Source: JAUSNA01 sp964568885 (lineage in GTDB: Bacteria; Patescibacteriota; Microgenomatia; Levybacterales; GWA1-39-11). Taken from it: a DNA stretch of 47,879 nt. The notes below the pieces were generated by a model. That model was not told the DNA's origin, ran no database searches, and worked only from the letters and a program-made list of their open reading frames with translations. Positions 24,595-32,615 of this stretch are shown piece after piece. A program made the position numbers and the translations under genes. The stretch covers positions 1 to 47,879 of the forward strand of contig CAZMSF010000007.1 of NCBI GenBank assembly GCA_964568885.1. The letters run 5' to 3'. Within the stretch, counting starts at the first letter, position 1, and each line of letters begins with the position of its first letter.

Positions 24595-25386
24595 ATGAAA
24601 ACAGAAATGGAACATGAGCCTATTAACAAAAAGAGGGTCAGTGAAATTTTTTTTAAGTTATTTAACAACGCAGAGTACTTAGATAGATTAGTATCAGAGC
24701 CTTTACTGCTTGCTGTTCTTATCGAATGCGCAAGAAGGGCTAGGCGCCGCAAAGATATATCACCTGACGGACTTGAGCAAGGTGAATTCTTCTTATCACG
24801 GACTGAATATAAAAAGTTTGGTTTGAAAGCAACTCAACAGGGAAAAATAGAACGAAGACTGCATGTACTCGCAAAGTGGAACCTCATTAAAAAAACAGAC
24901 AAACGAATAAGCAATGAAACAGGCAAAGACAAATCTATCGTTTGGGGCTTCCTAGCAAACAAAATAATAATGCCCTTATTTCAAATAGACATTGCCGTAG
25001 ACAATGAAATAGACAAAGAACAAGCAATAGATAGACAAACCTCGGTCAGTAAGGAAGATAAGAGAAGAACAGATGAAATAAGTGAAATTCCCTCCGCTGC
25101 AGGCGGCGGTGAAAACAATATAAAAAAAGTAGGTTCTTATAAAAGTGATCCTATTATTGAGTATTGTAGAGAGGTACAAGGTATAGAGCAACAGTTTCTC
25201 AATTATGGCAAGCAACTCTTTCATTTAAAACGAATCAGGGAACAGTATCCTGACGATGAAGATACTAAATGGGTTATAGAACAGATGGCTGCTGAAACGT
25301 ACTGGCAGGAAAACCCTTTTGACATGTCTAATGTTGCAAATAATATGTATAAATATCTCAACAGAGTAATTCGCTTTGATAAATAA
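24595..25386 (+). CDS. Hypothetical protein, possibly replication- or transfer-related
   Basis: A 263-residue basic protein. Residues about 55-130 look like a winged-helix module (FLSRTEYKKFGLKATQQGKIERRLHVLAKWNLIKKT) as found in plasmid and phage replication proteins. A charged linker and a second helical domain (about 180-263) follow. The family call is from pattern only. It lies 58 bases before the recombinase and is AT-rich like it. Confidence 0.55.
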   Translation: MKTEMEHEPINKKRVSEIFFKLFNNAEYLDRLVSEPLLLAVLIECARRARRRKDISPDGLEQGEFFLSRTEYKKFGLKATQQGKIERRLHVLAKWNLIKKTDKRISNETGKDKSIVWGFLANKIIMPLFQIDIAVDNEIDKEQAIDRQTSVSKEDKRRTDEISEIPSAAGGGENNIKKVGSYKSDPIIEYCREVQGIEQQFLNYGKQLFHLKRIREQYPDDEDTKWVIEQMAAETYWQENPFDMSNVANNMYKYLNRVIRFDK

Positions 25387-25444
25387 GTTGAGCTATCATG
25401 TCACCGAAGATACATGGTTATTCATGGTGTGACCTTTTACAGTT

Positions 25445-27109
25445 ATGTATATACCAGCTGAATTAAAAGACTTAACATTTGATATCTATAAACGAAGAAG
25501 TAGCGATGATGCGGATCATCAAGTCGCTTCATTGGATTCTCAACACGAGGTCTTACTGAAACTCGTAAAAGAAAATGGCATTAAACTGGGAAGAATTGCA
25601 GAAGAATCTATGTCTGCAAAACAACCAGGAAGACCTGTTTTTAATGAAGAGGTAGAAAGAATTCAGAATGGTGAGATACAAGGTTTAGTTATTTGGGATC
25701 TTTCGCGGGCTTCTAGAAATCCTATCGATAACGGGACTCTAAGCTGGTTATTACAACGTGATGTACTAAAAGCTATTGTTACGCCCCATAAAGTGTACCT
25801 TCCTCAGGATAATGTTCTTGTAATGAATGTCGAATTGGGCATGGCCAATCAGTATTTGCGAGATCTATCGAGAAATGTAAAAAGAGGAATGCAAAATAAA
25901 CTCAATAATGGATGGAGGCCAGGGATTGTTCCAGAAGGATATGCACACGACTTTGAGGCGGAACGTGGGAAAAAGAAGATTTTAGTTGATCCTGTCCGAT
26001 TTCCTCTTATACGTAAGGCATGGGACCTTCTTCTTACAGGGAATTACACGGTTCTACAAATTTTGAAAATCATGAATGAAGACTGGGAATATCGAACTAA
26101 CAAGCATAGAAGCATGGGCGGCAACTCTTTAGCAAAGTCTTCACTATATACCATTTTCACGAACACTTTTTATTACGGTCAGTTTGAATATCCTGTAGGG
26201 ACTGGAAAATGGTATGAGGGGAAACATAAACCCATGATTACACGGGAAGAATACGACAGAGCCCAGGCAATTCTTGGGGCAAGAGGTAAACCTCGTCCAA
26301 AACGCCGAGAATTTGCCTTTACTGGCATGATTCGTTGCGGTGAATGTAACGCAATGATAACTGCAGAGGAAAAAATTAATAGGTTTGGTTCCAGGTATAC
26401 CTACTATCACTGCACTAAGCGATTAAATAAAAAATGTAAACAGCGGTCCGTAGAATTAGACGATTTTGAAGAACAGGTTGATTATCTTTTGTCACGGATA
26501 GAAATACCAGACTCTTTTAAAGATTGGGCAATTAAGTACTTAAACGAGCTGCATGATAAAGAATCTGAAGATCAGGTTGCAATTGCCTCGATAGTTGATG
26601 AAGCTTACAAAGATTGTCTGGCAAAGATAAATAACCTAGTCAAACTAAAGATATCTCCAATGAACACAGATGGGTCATTGTTATCTGATGAGGATTTTGA
26701 GAAACAAATGAAGCCGTTAAAGCAAGAAAAGAAGGATTTAGAGCAAAAAAGAGGAAATCTAGGAGAGCGAGCTGATAAGTGGCTGGAATTGTCGGCTAAA
26801 ACGTTTAATTTCGCCTGTTACGCCCGAATACGTTTCATGAATACAAAATCACTTATGGAGAAGAAGGAGATTTTAGCCGCGATTGGTTCGAACTTTATCC
26901 TAGAAGACAAAATACTCCGTCTCTGCGTGCCAAAACCGTTTATTGCTATTAGAAAAGTTAAGGAAATGACGGATGAATTGGTAGCCAGGTTCGAACCCTC
27001 AGAAAAGCCCGACGCTACGGCCCAATTGATGTATCTGTACGCTCAAAATCAGAGATTGCAGGGACGCCGGGGCTCGAACCCAGAAGAGGGGTTTTGGAGA
27101 CCCCCATGA
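25445..27109 (+). CDS. Large serine recombinase (integrase)
   Basis: A 554-residue protein. The N-terminal resolvase domain (about 8-150) has YKRRSSDD with the catalytic Ser near residue 19 and VIWDLSRASR. A recombinase domain (about 160-290) contains the KKILVDPVRFPLIRKAW region. A zinc ribbon (about 296-335; CGECN...YHCTKRLNKKC) and a coiled coil (about 410-450) follow. It integrates or excises DNA by a Ser-DNA intermediate. The last 17 residues (from about L538) are encoded by the antisense of tRNA-Trp, so this C-terminus was probably acquired on integration. Confidence 0.92.
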   Translation: MYIPAELKDLTFDIYKRRSSDDADHQVASLDSQHEVLLKLVKENGIKLGRIAEESMSAKQPGRPVFNEEVERIQNGEIQGLVIWDLSRASRNPIDNGTLSWLLQRDVLKAIVTPHKVYLPQDNVLVMNVELGMANQYLRDLSRNVKRGMQNKLNNGWRPGIVPEGYAHDFEAERGKKKILVDPVRFPLIRKAWDLLLTGNYTVLQILKIMNEDWEYRTNKHRSMGGNSLAKSSLYTIFTNTFYYGQFEYPVGTGKWYEGKHKPMITREEYDRAQAILGARGKPRPKRREFAFTGMIRCGECNAMITAEEKINRFGSRYTYYHCTKRLNKKCKQRSVELDDFEEQVDYLLSRIEIPDSFKDWAIKYLNELHDKESEDQVAIASIVDEAYKDCLAKINNLVKLKISPMNTDGSLLSDEDFEKQMKPLKQEKKDLEQKRGNLGERADKWLELSAKTFNFACYARIRFMNTKSLMEKKEILAAIGSNFILEDKILRLCVPKPFIAIRKVKEMTDELVARFEPSEKPDATAQLMYLYAQNQRLQGRRGSNPEEGFWRPP

Positions 27110-27129
27110 TACCATTTCATCACGTCCCT
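27059..27129 (-). tRNA. tRNA-Trp (anticodon CCA)
   Basis: A 71-nt cloverleaf: acceptor AGGGACG/CGTCCCT, D stem ATGA/TCAT, anticodon stem GGGGT/ACCCC with loop CTCCAAA, T arm CTGGG-TTCGAGC-CCCGG, discriminator G. CCA is not encoded. A TATAAT box lies about 12 bases upstream (minus strand). Its 3' half is overlapped by the recombinase reading frame. Confidence 0.93.
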
Positions 27130-27263
27130 AGATGCGTTAATTATAGCCTAAATATTATTTCTTCACTACTTATTAAGCTACTGAGCTCTGCGATTATAGT
27201 TGAAACCCCCACCTCAAGTAAACTTTACTAAGTCTATGAGAGTTTGATAAGATTAAAACCCCT

Positions 27264-27944
27264 ATGCAAAAGGCTGCCCAACACCTGAAGAAAAACTTAA
27301 AACCTTCCTTTGCTTCGCATTTATTGCTGGGCTTTTTTGGAGCAGGTGTTCTTTTTTCGCTCCTTTTTGCACTTTTTACAGTTATTGTGAAAAAGGACGT
27401 ATTAAGAAGCTTTGATTTTGACTCAACGGTCAAACTTCAGGCTCATATTCCCGTAAGATTTGATGACTTTTTCTCTTTTTTATCGGTTTCCGGAAGATTT
27501 GAAACCTCAATTGTCATCCTTCTTATTGCACTTTTACTTCACAAAAAACTTTTAGGACTCTTATCTGTGGGTCTATTTGCATTGGGACACGTTATAGAAA
27601 TCATTGGAAAGAATTATCTCAACCAACCCCCTCCCCCACACATGTTTTTAAGAACTACTTCTCTATCAAAAGACTTCCCCGGGCTCTATATTGACGCCAA
27701 TGACAGCTATCCCTCAGGGCATTCCTTAAGAGTAATTTTTTTGAGCATTATTATCATTTCTTTATTGTACAAAACGAAAAAATTACCCGCATATTTAAGG
27801 TACATTTTTATTGTAATTGTGCTTATATATATGTTCCTTATGTTGATCTCAAGAGTGAGTCTTGGAGAACATTGGACGACCGATGTTATCGGTGGAGCAC
27901 TTCTTGGAGCCTCATTTGCCCTCTTCTCTCTCCTTGTTTTGTAG
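27264..27944 (+). CDS. PAP2-family membrane phosphatase
   Basis: A 226-residue protein with about five membrane helices. PAP2 signatures: motif 2 SYPSGHS (near 152) and motif 3 SRVSLGEHWTTDVIGG (near 194). Motif 1 is degenerate (KNYLNQPPPPH instead of KxxxxxxRP). Enzymes of this family dephosphorylate lipid phosphates such as undecaprenyl diphosphate or phosphatidic acid at the membrane, which would fit with uppS in the same window. TAAGAT (27248-27253), 18 bases after TTTACT, lies 10 bases before the ATG. Confidence 0.88.
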   Translation: MQKAAQHLKKNLKPSFASHLLLGFFGAGVLFSLLFALFTVIVKKDVLRSFDFDSTVKLQAHIPVRFDDFFSFLSVSGRFETSIVILLIALLLHKKLLGLLSVGLFALGHVIEIIGKNYLNQPPPPHMFLRTTSLSKDFPGLYIDANDSYPSGHSLRVIFLSIIIISLLYKTKKLPAYLRYIFIVIVLIYMFLMLISRVSLGEHWTTDVIGGALLGASFALFSLLVL

Positions 27945-27946
27945 TT

Positions 27947-29029
27947 TTAAGCAACAATTCCGAGGTCCTTGTGGTGAGGTATTACTTGAAATCCATTCAT
28001 ATCAAGTAATACTGCCTGCGCATCAAGCGAACCATTCGTAAACTTAACTCCGGGGAAATCAAACCAAGGGTCATCGGTTATAGGTGTGAAAGTCACAAGT
28101 GATTGCTCACGTCTACCTCTCACAAGCTCATCCAAATGCATTACTCTTCCTTCTGGAATAGGAAAATCCTTATTTTCAGGCGACTCCCGCCATTCTCTTC
28201 CCTGAGCGTGTGCGTCGAGCGCCTTTGCACCTACTGCGGCGATAATACCCTCTTCCATGCCACCCCTACCCGCAACCATATAAATCCCTCTTCCATTTTC
28301 ATGAGGACTTGTAATTGCCAAAAGAGAAGGCATTAAATCCCCTGCTTCAATGAGATGAAGATTTGCACCAAATCTTCTTGCCGCATCATGGATACCGGCA
28401 TTAGTTTTACGGTTCATCGATACAACATTTATTTCGTGTGCGGCAACTCCATAAACCATCTTCATTTTTTCAAGATTATGCTCAAAAGGATACCGAATAT
28501 CAACATATCCCTTTGCCTCCGGTGGCGCAAACAATTTGTCCATATACTTAACTCCTTTGGGTGTAGGCATAATTCCTCCATAAGTACTTGCAGCAAGGAC
28601 GGAAATTGCCCCGGGCCTGTTGTGTGACGCTGCAGTGGTTCCTTCAACGACATCATTTGCAATGCTTATGATTCTGTTCCCGATTCCATGTTCACCAAGA
28701 ACAGTCGGCATACCTCTGCCCATTTTCTCCCATTCCTTTTCGCCTTCACTCGCTACAGAGAGGACTTTGAAAGGAATTCCTTTCAAATAGTCTTCAAATC
28801 TTGCTGCTGCAAGAGTATCAAGTAGCTCAACTCTAATTTTTTTGTTTCTTTCTGATAATTTCTCGCCATCGGGAACGGGGATGAATTGAGATATTGCCTC
28901 TGCAACAGCTACGCCCGCCTCAAGAGTAACACCCACCATATGCTCTCTGACGAGTTCCGGTTGGGGATAAAGTTCCGGATGAAGACCGGTAAAGTCGTAA
29001 GAAGTCCTATCTTTTAGCTCACTGCCCAT
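27947..29029 (-). CDS. glpX: GlpX-like class II fructose-1,6-bisphosphatase
   Basis: Gluconeogenic removal of the C1 phosphate from fructose-1,6-bisphosphate. In 360 residues: SEGEKEWEKM (metal region), DVVEGTTAAS in place of the usual DPxEGT (near 128), AKGYVDIRYPFEHNLEKM and GRGGMEEGIIAAVGAKALDAHAQGR, the equivalent of the GIGGAPEGV loop. The D-P to D-V change and GRGG for GxGG mark a divergent member, so sedoheptulose bisphosphatase activity is possible. It is followed on the same strand by no close gene. A TAAGAT box (29037-29042 complement) is 7 bases before the ATG. Confidence 0.82.
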   Translation of the reverse strand: MGSELKDRTSYDFTGLHPELYPQPELVREHMVGVTLEAGVAVAEAISQFIPVPDGEKLSERNKKIRVELLDTLAAARFEDYLKGIPFKVLSVASEGEKEWEKMGRGMPTVLGEHGIGNRIISIANDVVEGTTAASHNRPGAISVLAASTYGGIMPTPKGVKYMDKLFAPPEAKGYVDIRYPFEHNLEKMKMVYGVAAHEINVVSMNRKTNAGIHDAARRFGANLHLIEAGDLMPSLLAITSPHENGRGIYMVAGRGGMEEGIIAAVGAKALDAHAQGREWRESPENKDFPIPEGRVMHLDELVRGRREQSLVTFTPITDDPWFDFPGVKFTNGSLDAQAVLLDMNGFQVIPHHKDLGIVA

Positions 29030-29123
29030 AAAGGTTATCTTAAGGTAAGGTTCTCTTACAATCTTGACTAAATCCTGACAGATGTATTTGTCAGTTTTGA
29101 AATGTGAAAATGTTTTTAGATGG

Positions 29124-29157
29124 GGAGGGCACGAGGAATTATATCCTCGTGCCCTCC
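29124..29157 (-). terminator. Strong hairpin downstream of class I aldolase
   Basis: GGAGGGCACGAGGA (29124-29137) pairs perfectly with TCCTCGTGCCCTCC (29144-29157). There is no T-run on the minus strand, so intrinsic termination is uncertain; it also marks the edge of a GC-rich cassette. Confidence 0.55.
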
Positions 29158-29196
29158 TTTCCGGTTTGCATGGATGAGAACGCGTGAGGCGGGAGC

Positions 29197-30141
29197 TTAT
29201 GCGGCTCCCTTGGACGCCTCTTGAAGAATGCTGATGGCCTGGCCAAGCAGTTGAAGCGCTTCGTCTTCCTTGCGTGTGAAGGCATTCCGTCCGATGATGT
29301 TGCCGAACCCGCCACCGAGGGCGAGCTGACGGACTTCTTCGAGAACCTCCTCGTCGCCCTTGGCAGGACCCCCGGAGAAGATGACGATCCGGCGGCCATT
29401 GAAGGCCGCCTGGAGGACATGGGCAGCACGCGTAGACAGCTGGGAGTCACCCCAGTTACCATCAGCATATGCTGCTTTCGTATCCTTGTCATCTTCTGCG
29501 AAGATGGTGCCGGATGGCGGCTTGACCTTGATGATGTGGGCACCGAGCTCCGCAGCCAGATGCGCAGCGTAAGCCGTGATGTCGAGAGCCGTCTCTCCCT
29601 CCTTTGAGAGGACCCCTCCCCGGGGGTACGACCAGCAGACGACGGCAAGGCCGTTCGCCTTTGCCTCCAGGGCGAGGGCACTGAGCTCCTCCATCATTGC
29701 GAATTGGTCGTCCGCGAAGGGGTAGATGGTGAAGCCGATGGCGCTGCAGCCGAGACGCAGTGCGTCCCTGACGCTGCCGTGAACGGCTTGGTCTTTGCTT
29801 CGTGCGTGCAGGTCGGAACTGTTGCACTTGAGGATGAGCGGGATTTGCCCCGCGAACTCAGCTGCACCAGCTTCAAGCATCCCAAGGGGCGCTGCGTAAG
29901 CAGAAAGTCCTGCCTTGATTGCCAAATGGAAGTGGTACCGCGGATCGTAGGCCGCGGGGTTCTTCCAGAAGGACCGGGCGGGTCCATGCTCGAACCCCTG
30001 GTCGACCGGCAGGATAAGAACCTTACCGGTGCCACCGAGGCGGCCGTGCATCAGGATGCGGGCGATGTTGGACAGCACCCCCGGATTCTCCCCGGCGTAG
30101 TAGCCGAGGATCTCGCGTACACGAGGGGTCATTGATGTCAT
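29197..30141 (-). CDS. Class I (Schiff-base) fructose-bisphosphate aldolase, GC-rich
   Basis: FbaB/DhnA-type aldolase acting on fructose-1,6-bisphosphate through a lysine imine. Signatures: LILPVDQGFEHGPARSF near residue 40, the HIIKVKPPSGT strand with the catalytic Lys near 205-215, and phosphate-binding FSGGPAKGDEEVL near 258. The frame opens at 30186, but the ATG at 30141 has GGAG 9 bases upstream, giving 314 residues. Codons are strongly GC-rich, unlike the adjacent glpX, suggesting horizontal origin. It duplicates the reaction of the class II enzyme at 5102-6460. Confidence 0.9.
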   Translation of the reverse strand: MTSMTPRVREILGYYAGENPGVLSNIARILMHGRLGGTGKVLILPVDQGFEHGPARSFWKNPAAYDPRYHFHLAIKAGLSAYAAPLGMLEAGAAEFAGQIPLILKCNSSDLHARSKDQAVHGSVRDALRLGCSAIGFTIYPFADDQFAMMEELSALALEAKANGLAVVCWSYPRGGVLSKEGETALDITAYAAHLAAELGAHIIKVKPPSGTIFAEDDKDTKAAYADGNWGDSQLSTRAAHVLQAAFNGRRIVIFSGGPAKGDEEVLEEVRQLALGGGFGNIIGRNAFTRKEDEALQLLGQAISILQEASKGAA

Positions 30142-30530
30142 GTTTGGTAACTCCTGTAATGTTTCGTTAACGGTAGCTGGTGGCATACATCACACATGGT
30201 GACCTACACCTTTGGCGTGAGCTGGTTGTTTCGAACAAACCCAATACTCCTCCGAGTTAGCGTTTTGACGTGTCCCATTTTTCCAACAGGAAACACAACA
30301 AAAATTCAAGTTGAACTTAAACTCTTATCGTGTTTCCCGTCATTTTGCAAACCAGATTGTAAATGTGCAAATTTTTGATAACGCGTGTGTTTTGCTTGCT
30401 TTATCGCAAAACAACATCATTACCAAAATATCACCAGAGGAATATACACTAACCCTATAGGAATGTCAAAGCAGGTTTAGTCTGTAAAAATGCTCTTGAA
30501 AATATTGTTTCTTCCATTACACTAGGTACA
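30142..30530. other. Intergenic region without a supported gene
   Basis: Between the divergent aldolase and the gene at 30531. A TTGAAA (30496-30501) and TACACT (30518-30523) promoter for the right-hand gene is visible; I see no clear promoter for the aldolase and no coding frame with a plausible start. Composition shifts from GC-rich to AT-rich near 30240. Confidence 0.6.
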
Positions 30531-31250
30531 ATGAGCGCTGAATCACGACCGGGTTCGCACATGCCCGAATTCCAACACATGCATACTTTTCCTCTTTCTG
30601 AGAAAGCCGTAGGAGATTCTATCGCCTGGCTTTCCTACGTTACCGCCCGCTCCCCCGAAAATCTAAGAATTGAGGAGAATACAATGAAAAGCCTTGACCC
30701 TGATCTATACGCATTTTTTGCCCAAATGTATGAGCTTCGGGGACAAATCCAGCTTTCCGAGGAGCAGCTTGCTCAGTACATGAACGGGGCTATTTTTGGA
30801 GTAAATGTGTTGGCCAATCAATTCGAGCACGTCGGACTCGTGTTGCCCCCGGCAAATAAAGCAGCTTTAGCAACCTATTTCAAAAGTCTAATTACAAATC
30901 ACAATAATTTCAAAAATATCGATATGCAATACAACATATTGGTCGTAACCCAGCCGGGAATGCTGAAAGGACCCGTTACCCCTATCCGACTGAAAGAACG
31001 GTTCCGCGAAAATCCATCGGATCCACTACTTTATGATGTTGAAAAGAGATTCAACCAGAATTCTACTGACTCTCTTGCACGGATGTGGAAAAGTGAGCCA
31101 CACTTGAAGGCTGCTGTTCCTGCCCTCAACAATGTCCTTGATGACGGAAGAAGGGGATTTTTCCTCGGAATGCTTGACGCATACGCGCCATTTAAAATGG
31201 ACCATGTTGTGGGACCTTATGCTGAAGTTCTTGATACTTTGGGGTTCTAA
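30531..31250 (+). CDS. Hypothetical protein
   Basis: A 239-residue soluble protein, mostly helical (SLDPDLYAFFAQMYELRGQIQLSEEQLAQYMNG), no signal peptide, no recognised motif. TACACT ends 7 bases before the ATG and TTGAAA is 16 bases further upstream, so the message is probably leaderless. It is convergent with rpmG. Confidence 0.72.
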   Translation: MSAESRPGSHMPEFQHMHTFPLSEKAVGDSIAWLSYVTARSPENLRIEENTMKSLDPDLYAFFAQMYELRGQIQLSEEQLAQYMNGAIFGVNVLANQFEHVGLVLPPANKAALATYFKSLITNHNNFKNIDMQYNILVVTQPGMLKGPVTPIRLKERFRENPSDPLLYDVEKRFNQNSTDSLARMWKSEPHLKAAVPALNNVLDDGRRGFFLGMLDAYAPFKMDHVVGPYAEVLDTLGF

Positions 31251-31291
31251 AAAGGAAAAGACTAGCGTAACGACCGAATGGGAGTGAAGAT

Positions 31292-31471
31292 TTACTTCAA
31301 CTTCTCTCGTTCTTTGTGAACCTGAATCTTTTTGCAAAAGTTGCAAAACTTCTTTAAATTCAACTTCTCAGGTGTATTGAGCTTGTTTCTTTGTGTAATG
31401 TAATTCACGTTCTTGCAAACGGTGCATTGAAGCCCCAGTGTAAGCCGCGTTCCTTTTGATTTTTTTGCCAT
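31292..31471 (-). CDS. rpmG: 50S ribosomal protein L33
   Basis: A 59-residue protein below common ORF cut-offs: MAKKSKGTRLTLGLQ, then CTVCKN and CNFCKK, the two CxxC zinc knuckles of C+ type L33, ending in a basic tail. AGAAAGG is 10 bases before the ATG. It is normally next to secE, but here about 29 kb away. It has its own promoter (31600-31628) and a roughly 120-nt leader with the same structured element as rplA. Confidence 0.95.
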   Translation of the reverse strand: MAKKSKGTRLTLGLQCTVCKNVNYITQRNKLNTPEKLNLKKFCNFCKKIQVHKEREKLK

Positions 31472-31481
31472 AATATGCGAA

Positions 31482-31578
31482 CCTTTCTATAATCTAAGTC
31501 CTTGTGAGCATGTTATACCGAGAGTCTCAGTTCAAATTTTCAGTTGGAAATTTGAACAAGAGTTATCGGTATGATCAA
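31482..31578 (-). promoter_or_regulatory. Conserved structured leader upstream of rpmG (copy 2)
   Basis: On the minus strand: ATACCG...CGGTAT outer stem, GTTCAAAT/ATTTGAAC inner stem, AACT loop, then CTCTCGGTATAAC, CAAGGACTTA and ATTATAGAAAGG. It matches 1404-1500 base for base in these blocks, is in the same orientation relative to its gene, and ends the same 10 bases before the start codon. Inner-stem differences are compensatory. Confidence 0.65.
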
Positions 31579-31599
31579 CCTTATTTAACTTAAGTACAA

Positions 31600-31628
31600 A
31601 TTATACTTTACTTGCTCAAATTTATCAA
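31600..31628 (-). promoter_or_regulatory. Promoter of rpmG
   Basis: On the minus strand TTGATA (31623-31628), a 17-base spacer, then TATAAT (31600-31605). Predicted start near 31593, leaving a leader of about 120 nt before rpmG. Confidence 0.65.
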
Positions 31629-31632
31629 CAAC

Positions 31633-31688
31633 TTTGAGCCCCGAGTGGGAATCGCTTGGAACAGTCCTACCCACGACCTCGTTCTTAC
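31633..31688 (-). pseudogene. 3'-half tRNA-Thr fragment with an insertion in the T loop
   Basis: 31633-31654 repeats the last 22 bases of the tRNA-Thr region and 31670-31688 repeats its anticodon-to-T-stem part. The AA in the T loop is replaced by 15 unrelated bases. The copy breaks off inside the anticodon. It lies on the 3' side of the intact gene. Confidence 0.75.
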
Positions 31689-31719
31689 GATTTTGCGAAG
31701 CAAAATTGCAAGATATTTG

Positions 31720-31791
31720 AGCCCCGAGTGGGAATCGAACCCACGACCTCGTTCTTACCAAGAACGCGCTCTACCACTGAGCCACCAGGGC
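31720..31791 (-). tRNA. tRNA-Thr (anticodon GGT)
   Basis: A 72-nt cloverleaf: acceptor GCCCTGG/TCGGGGC, D stem GCTC/GAGC, anticodon stem CGTTC/GAACG with loop TTGGTAA, T arm GTGGG-TTCGATT-CCCAC, discriminator T. No encoded CCA. Confidence 0.95.
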
Positions 31792-31867
31792 TTATCAATC
31801 AAGATGGCGAAGGGGCAAGCTTGCTTAAAATTGAGTAGCAATTTCAAGACAAAGTGAAACTTGGGCT

Positions 31868-31922
31868 TACCACTGAGCCACCAGGGCAAAATGAAACTTA
31901 GAAATTTTAGCAGAAAATGAAG
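31868..31922. repeat. 55-bp exact repeat left of the assembly gap, with 5' tRNA-Thr fragment
   Basis: Identical to 32023-32077 on the other side of exactly 100 Ns. Its first 20 bases (31868-31887) repeat the 5' end of tRNA-Thr up to the D loop, on the minus strand. A 55-base identical flank on both sides suggests contig ends sharing one assembly k-mer, so the gap may be artificial. Confidence 0.85.
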
Positions 31923-32022
31923 NNNNNNNNNNNNNNNNNNNNNNNNNNNNNNNNNNNNNNNNNNNNNNNNNNNNNNNNNNNNNNNNNNNNNNNNNNNNNN
32001 NNNNNNNNNNNNNNNNNNNNNN
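31923..32022. other. Assembly gap (100 N)
   Basis: A run of exactly 100 Ns, the usual placeholder for unknown gap size. Open frames crossing it are meaningless. Confidence 0.99.
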
Positions 32023-32077
32023 TACCACTGAGCCACCAGGGCAAAATGAAACTTAGAAATTTTAGCAGAAAATGAAG
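32023..32077. repeat. 55-bp exact repeat right of the assembly gap
   Basis: Second copy of 31868-31922, including the same 5' tRNA-Thr fragment. Confidence 0.85.
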
Positions 32078-32163
32078 GTAATTGGAAGATTTGGATAATG
32101 GGGGAGATCGGCTCCCCCGGTCCGCCGGAATTTGTCCGGTTTGGTTGCATTTCTTGTATATGC

Positions 32164-32562
32164 CTAGCTTGCGATCTGAACGAGCAGCCAAAGGCATCCG
32201 AGTCCGATGAGGACCAGCAAGCCTATCTTGACTGCCTTGTCCAGAGTGTCTGGAGTCGAAGCGGCAGACCCCGTGCTTTTCTTGCCGCCGGAGTGACGGA
32301 TGATATTGATCGCCGGAAAGCCGCCGAACAGAGCCAGGACAAATATCCATGGCGCTATATCCTTCACGACCGACTGCCAGGAGTCTTGCGTGAACGGCTT
32401 GCAATTGGTGACCTTCAGCACCTGCTGGCTCGGGTTGGCCGGATCCGGCGAGTACTGCACATCGCACTCCACTTTCTTGGAGGAATCATCCGCGTAGACG
32501 GGTTGCGCCGAAACGACCCCCAGAAGGATCATGCCGACGAGGATGGGAAAGAAACGCATCAC
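32164..32562 (-). CDS. Small secreted/membrane protein (GC-rich cassette 4)
   Basis: The frame opens at 32589, but GGAG followed 5 bases later by GTG-ATG at 32562 matches the cassette start style. A signal peptide (MRFFPILVGMILLGVVSAQPVYADD) precedes a short extracellular part with two cysteines. Two membrane helices follow (IAPWIFVLALFGGFPAIN and AVKIGLLVLIGLGCLWLLVQI). No family recognised. Codons are GC-rich. Second gene of a minus-strand pair with 32616-32912. Confidence 0.62.
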   Translation of the reverse strand: MMRFFPILVGMILLGVVSAQPVYADDSSKKVECDVQYSPDPANPSQQVLKVTNCKPFTQDSWQSVVKDIAPWIFVLALFGGFPAINIIRHSGGKKSTGSAASTPDTLDKAVKIGLLVLIGLGCLWLLVQIAS

Positions 32563-32615
32563 GAAATCTCCGATGAGCCTGGTCCGCATTCCGCGGGGTC
32601 GTTAATGACTGTTGC

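Larger units (their letters stand above)
19736..27109. mobile_element. Accessory island with CBASS genes and a large serine recombinase at tRNA-Trp (left end uncertain)
   Basis: Right end: the recombinase frame runs into tRNA-Trp (27059-27129). Content: CBASS operon, CapH/CapP-like regulators, a small XRE regulator, a possible replication-type gene and the recombinase. I looked for a second copy of the tRNA 3' end to mark the left boundary and found none, so the left coordinate is only the first CBASS gene and unity of the island is inferred. Confidence 0.5.

Noticed and set aside
26989..27000. A GGTTCGAACCC motif resembling a tRNA T arm inside the recombinase gene
   Set aside because: No acceptor, D or anticodon arms around it; it encodes part of VARFEPSEK.
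31633..32077. CRISPR-like array of short repeats
   Set aside because: The repeated units are pieces of tRNA-Thr at irregular spacing, with no spacer-repeat rhythm or cas genes.
31755..32467. Open frames crossing the N run
   Set aside because: They include undefined residues over the assembly gap and overlap tRNA sequence.
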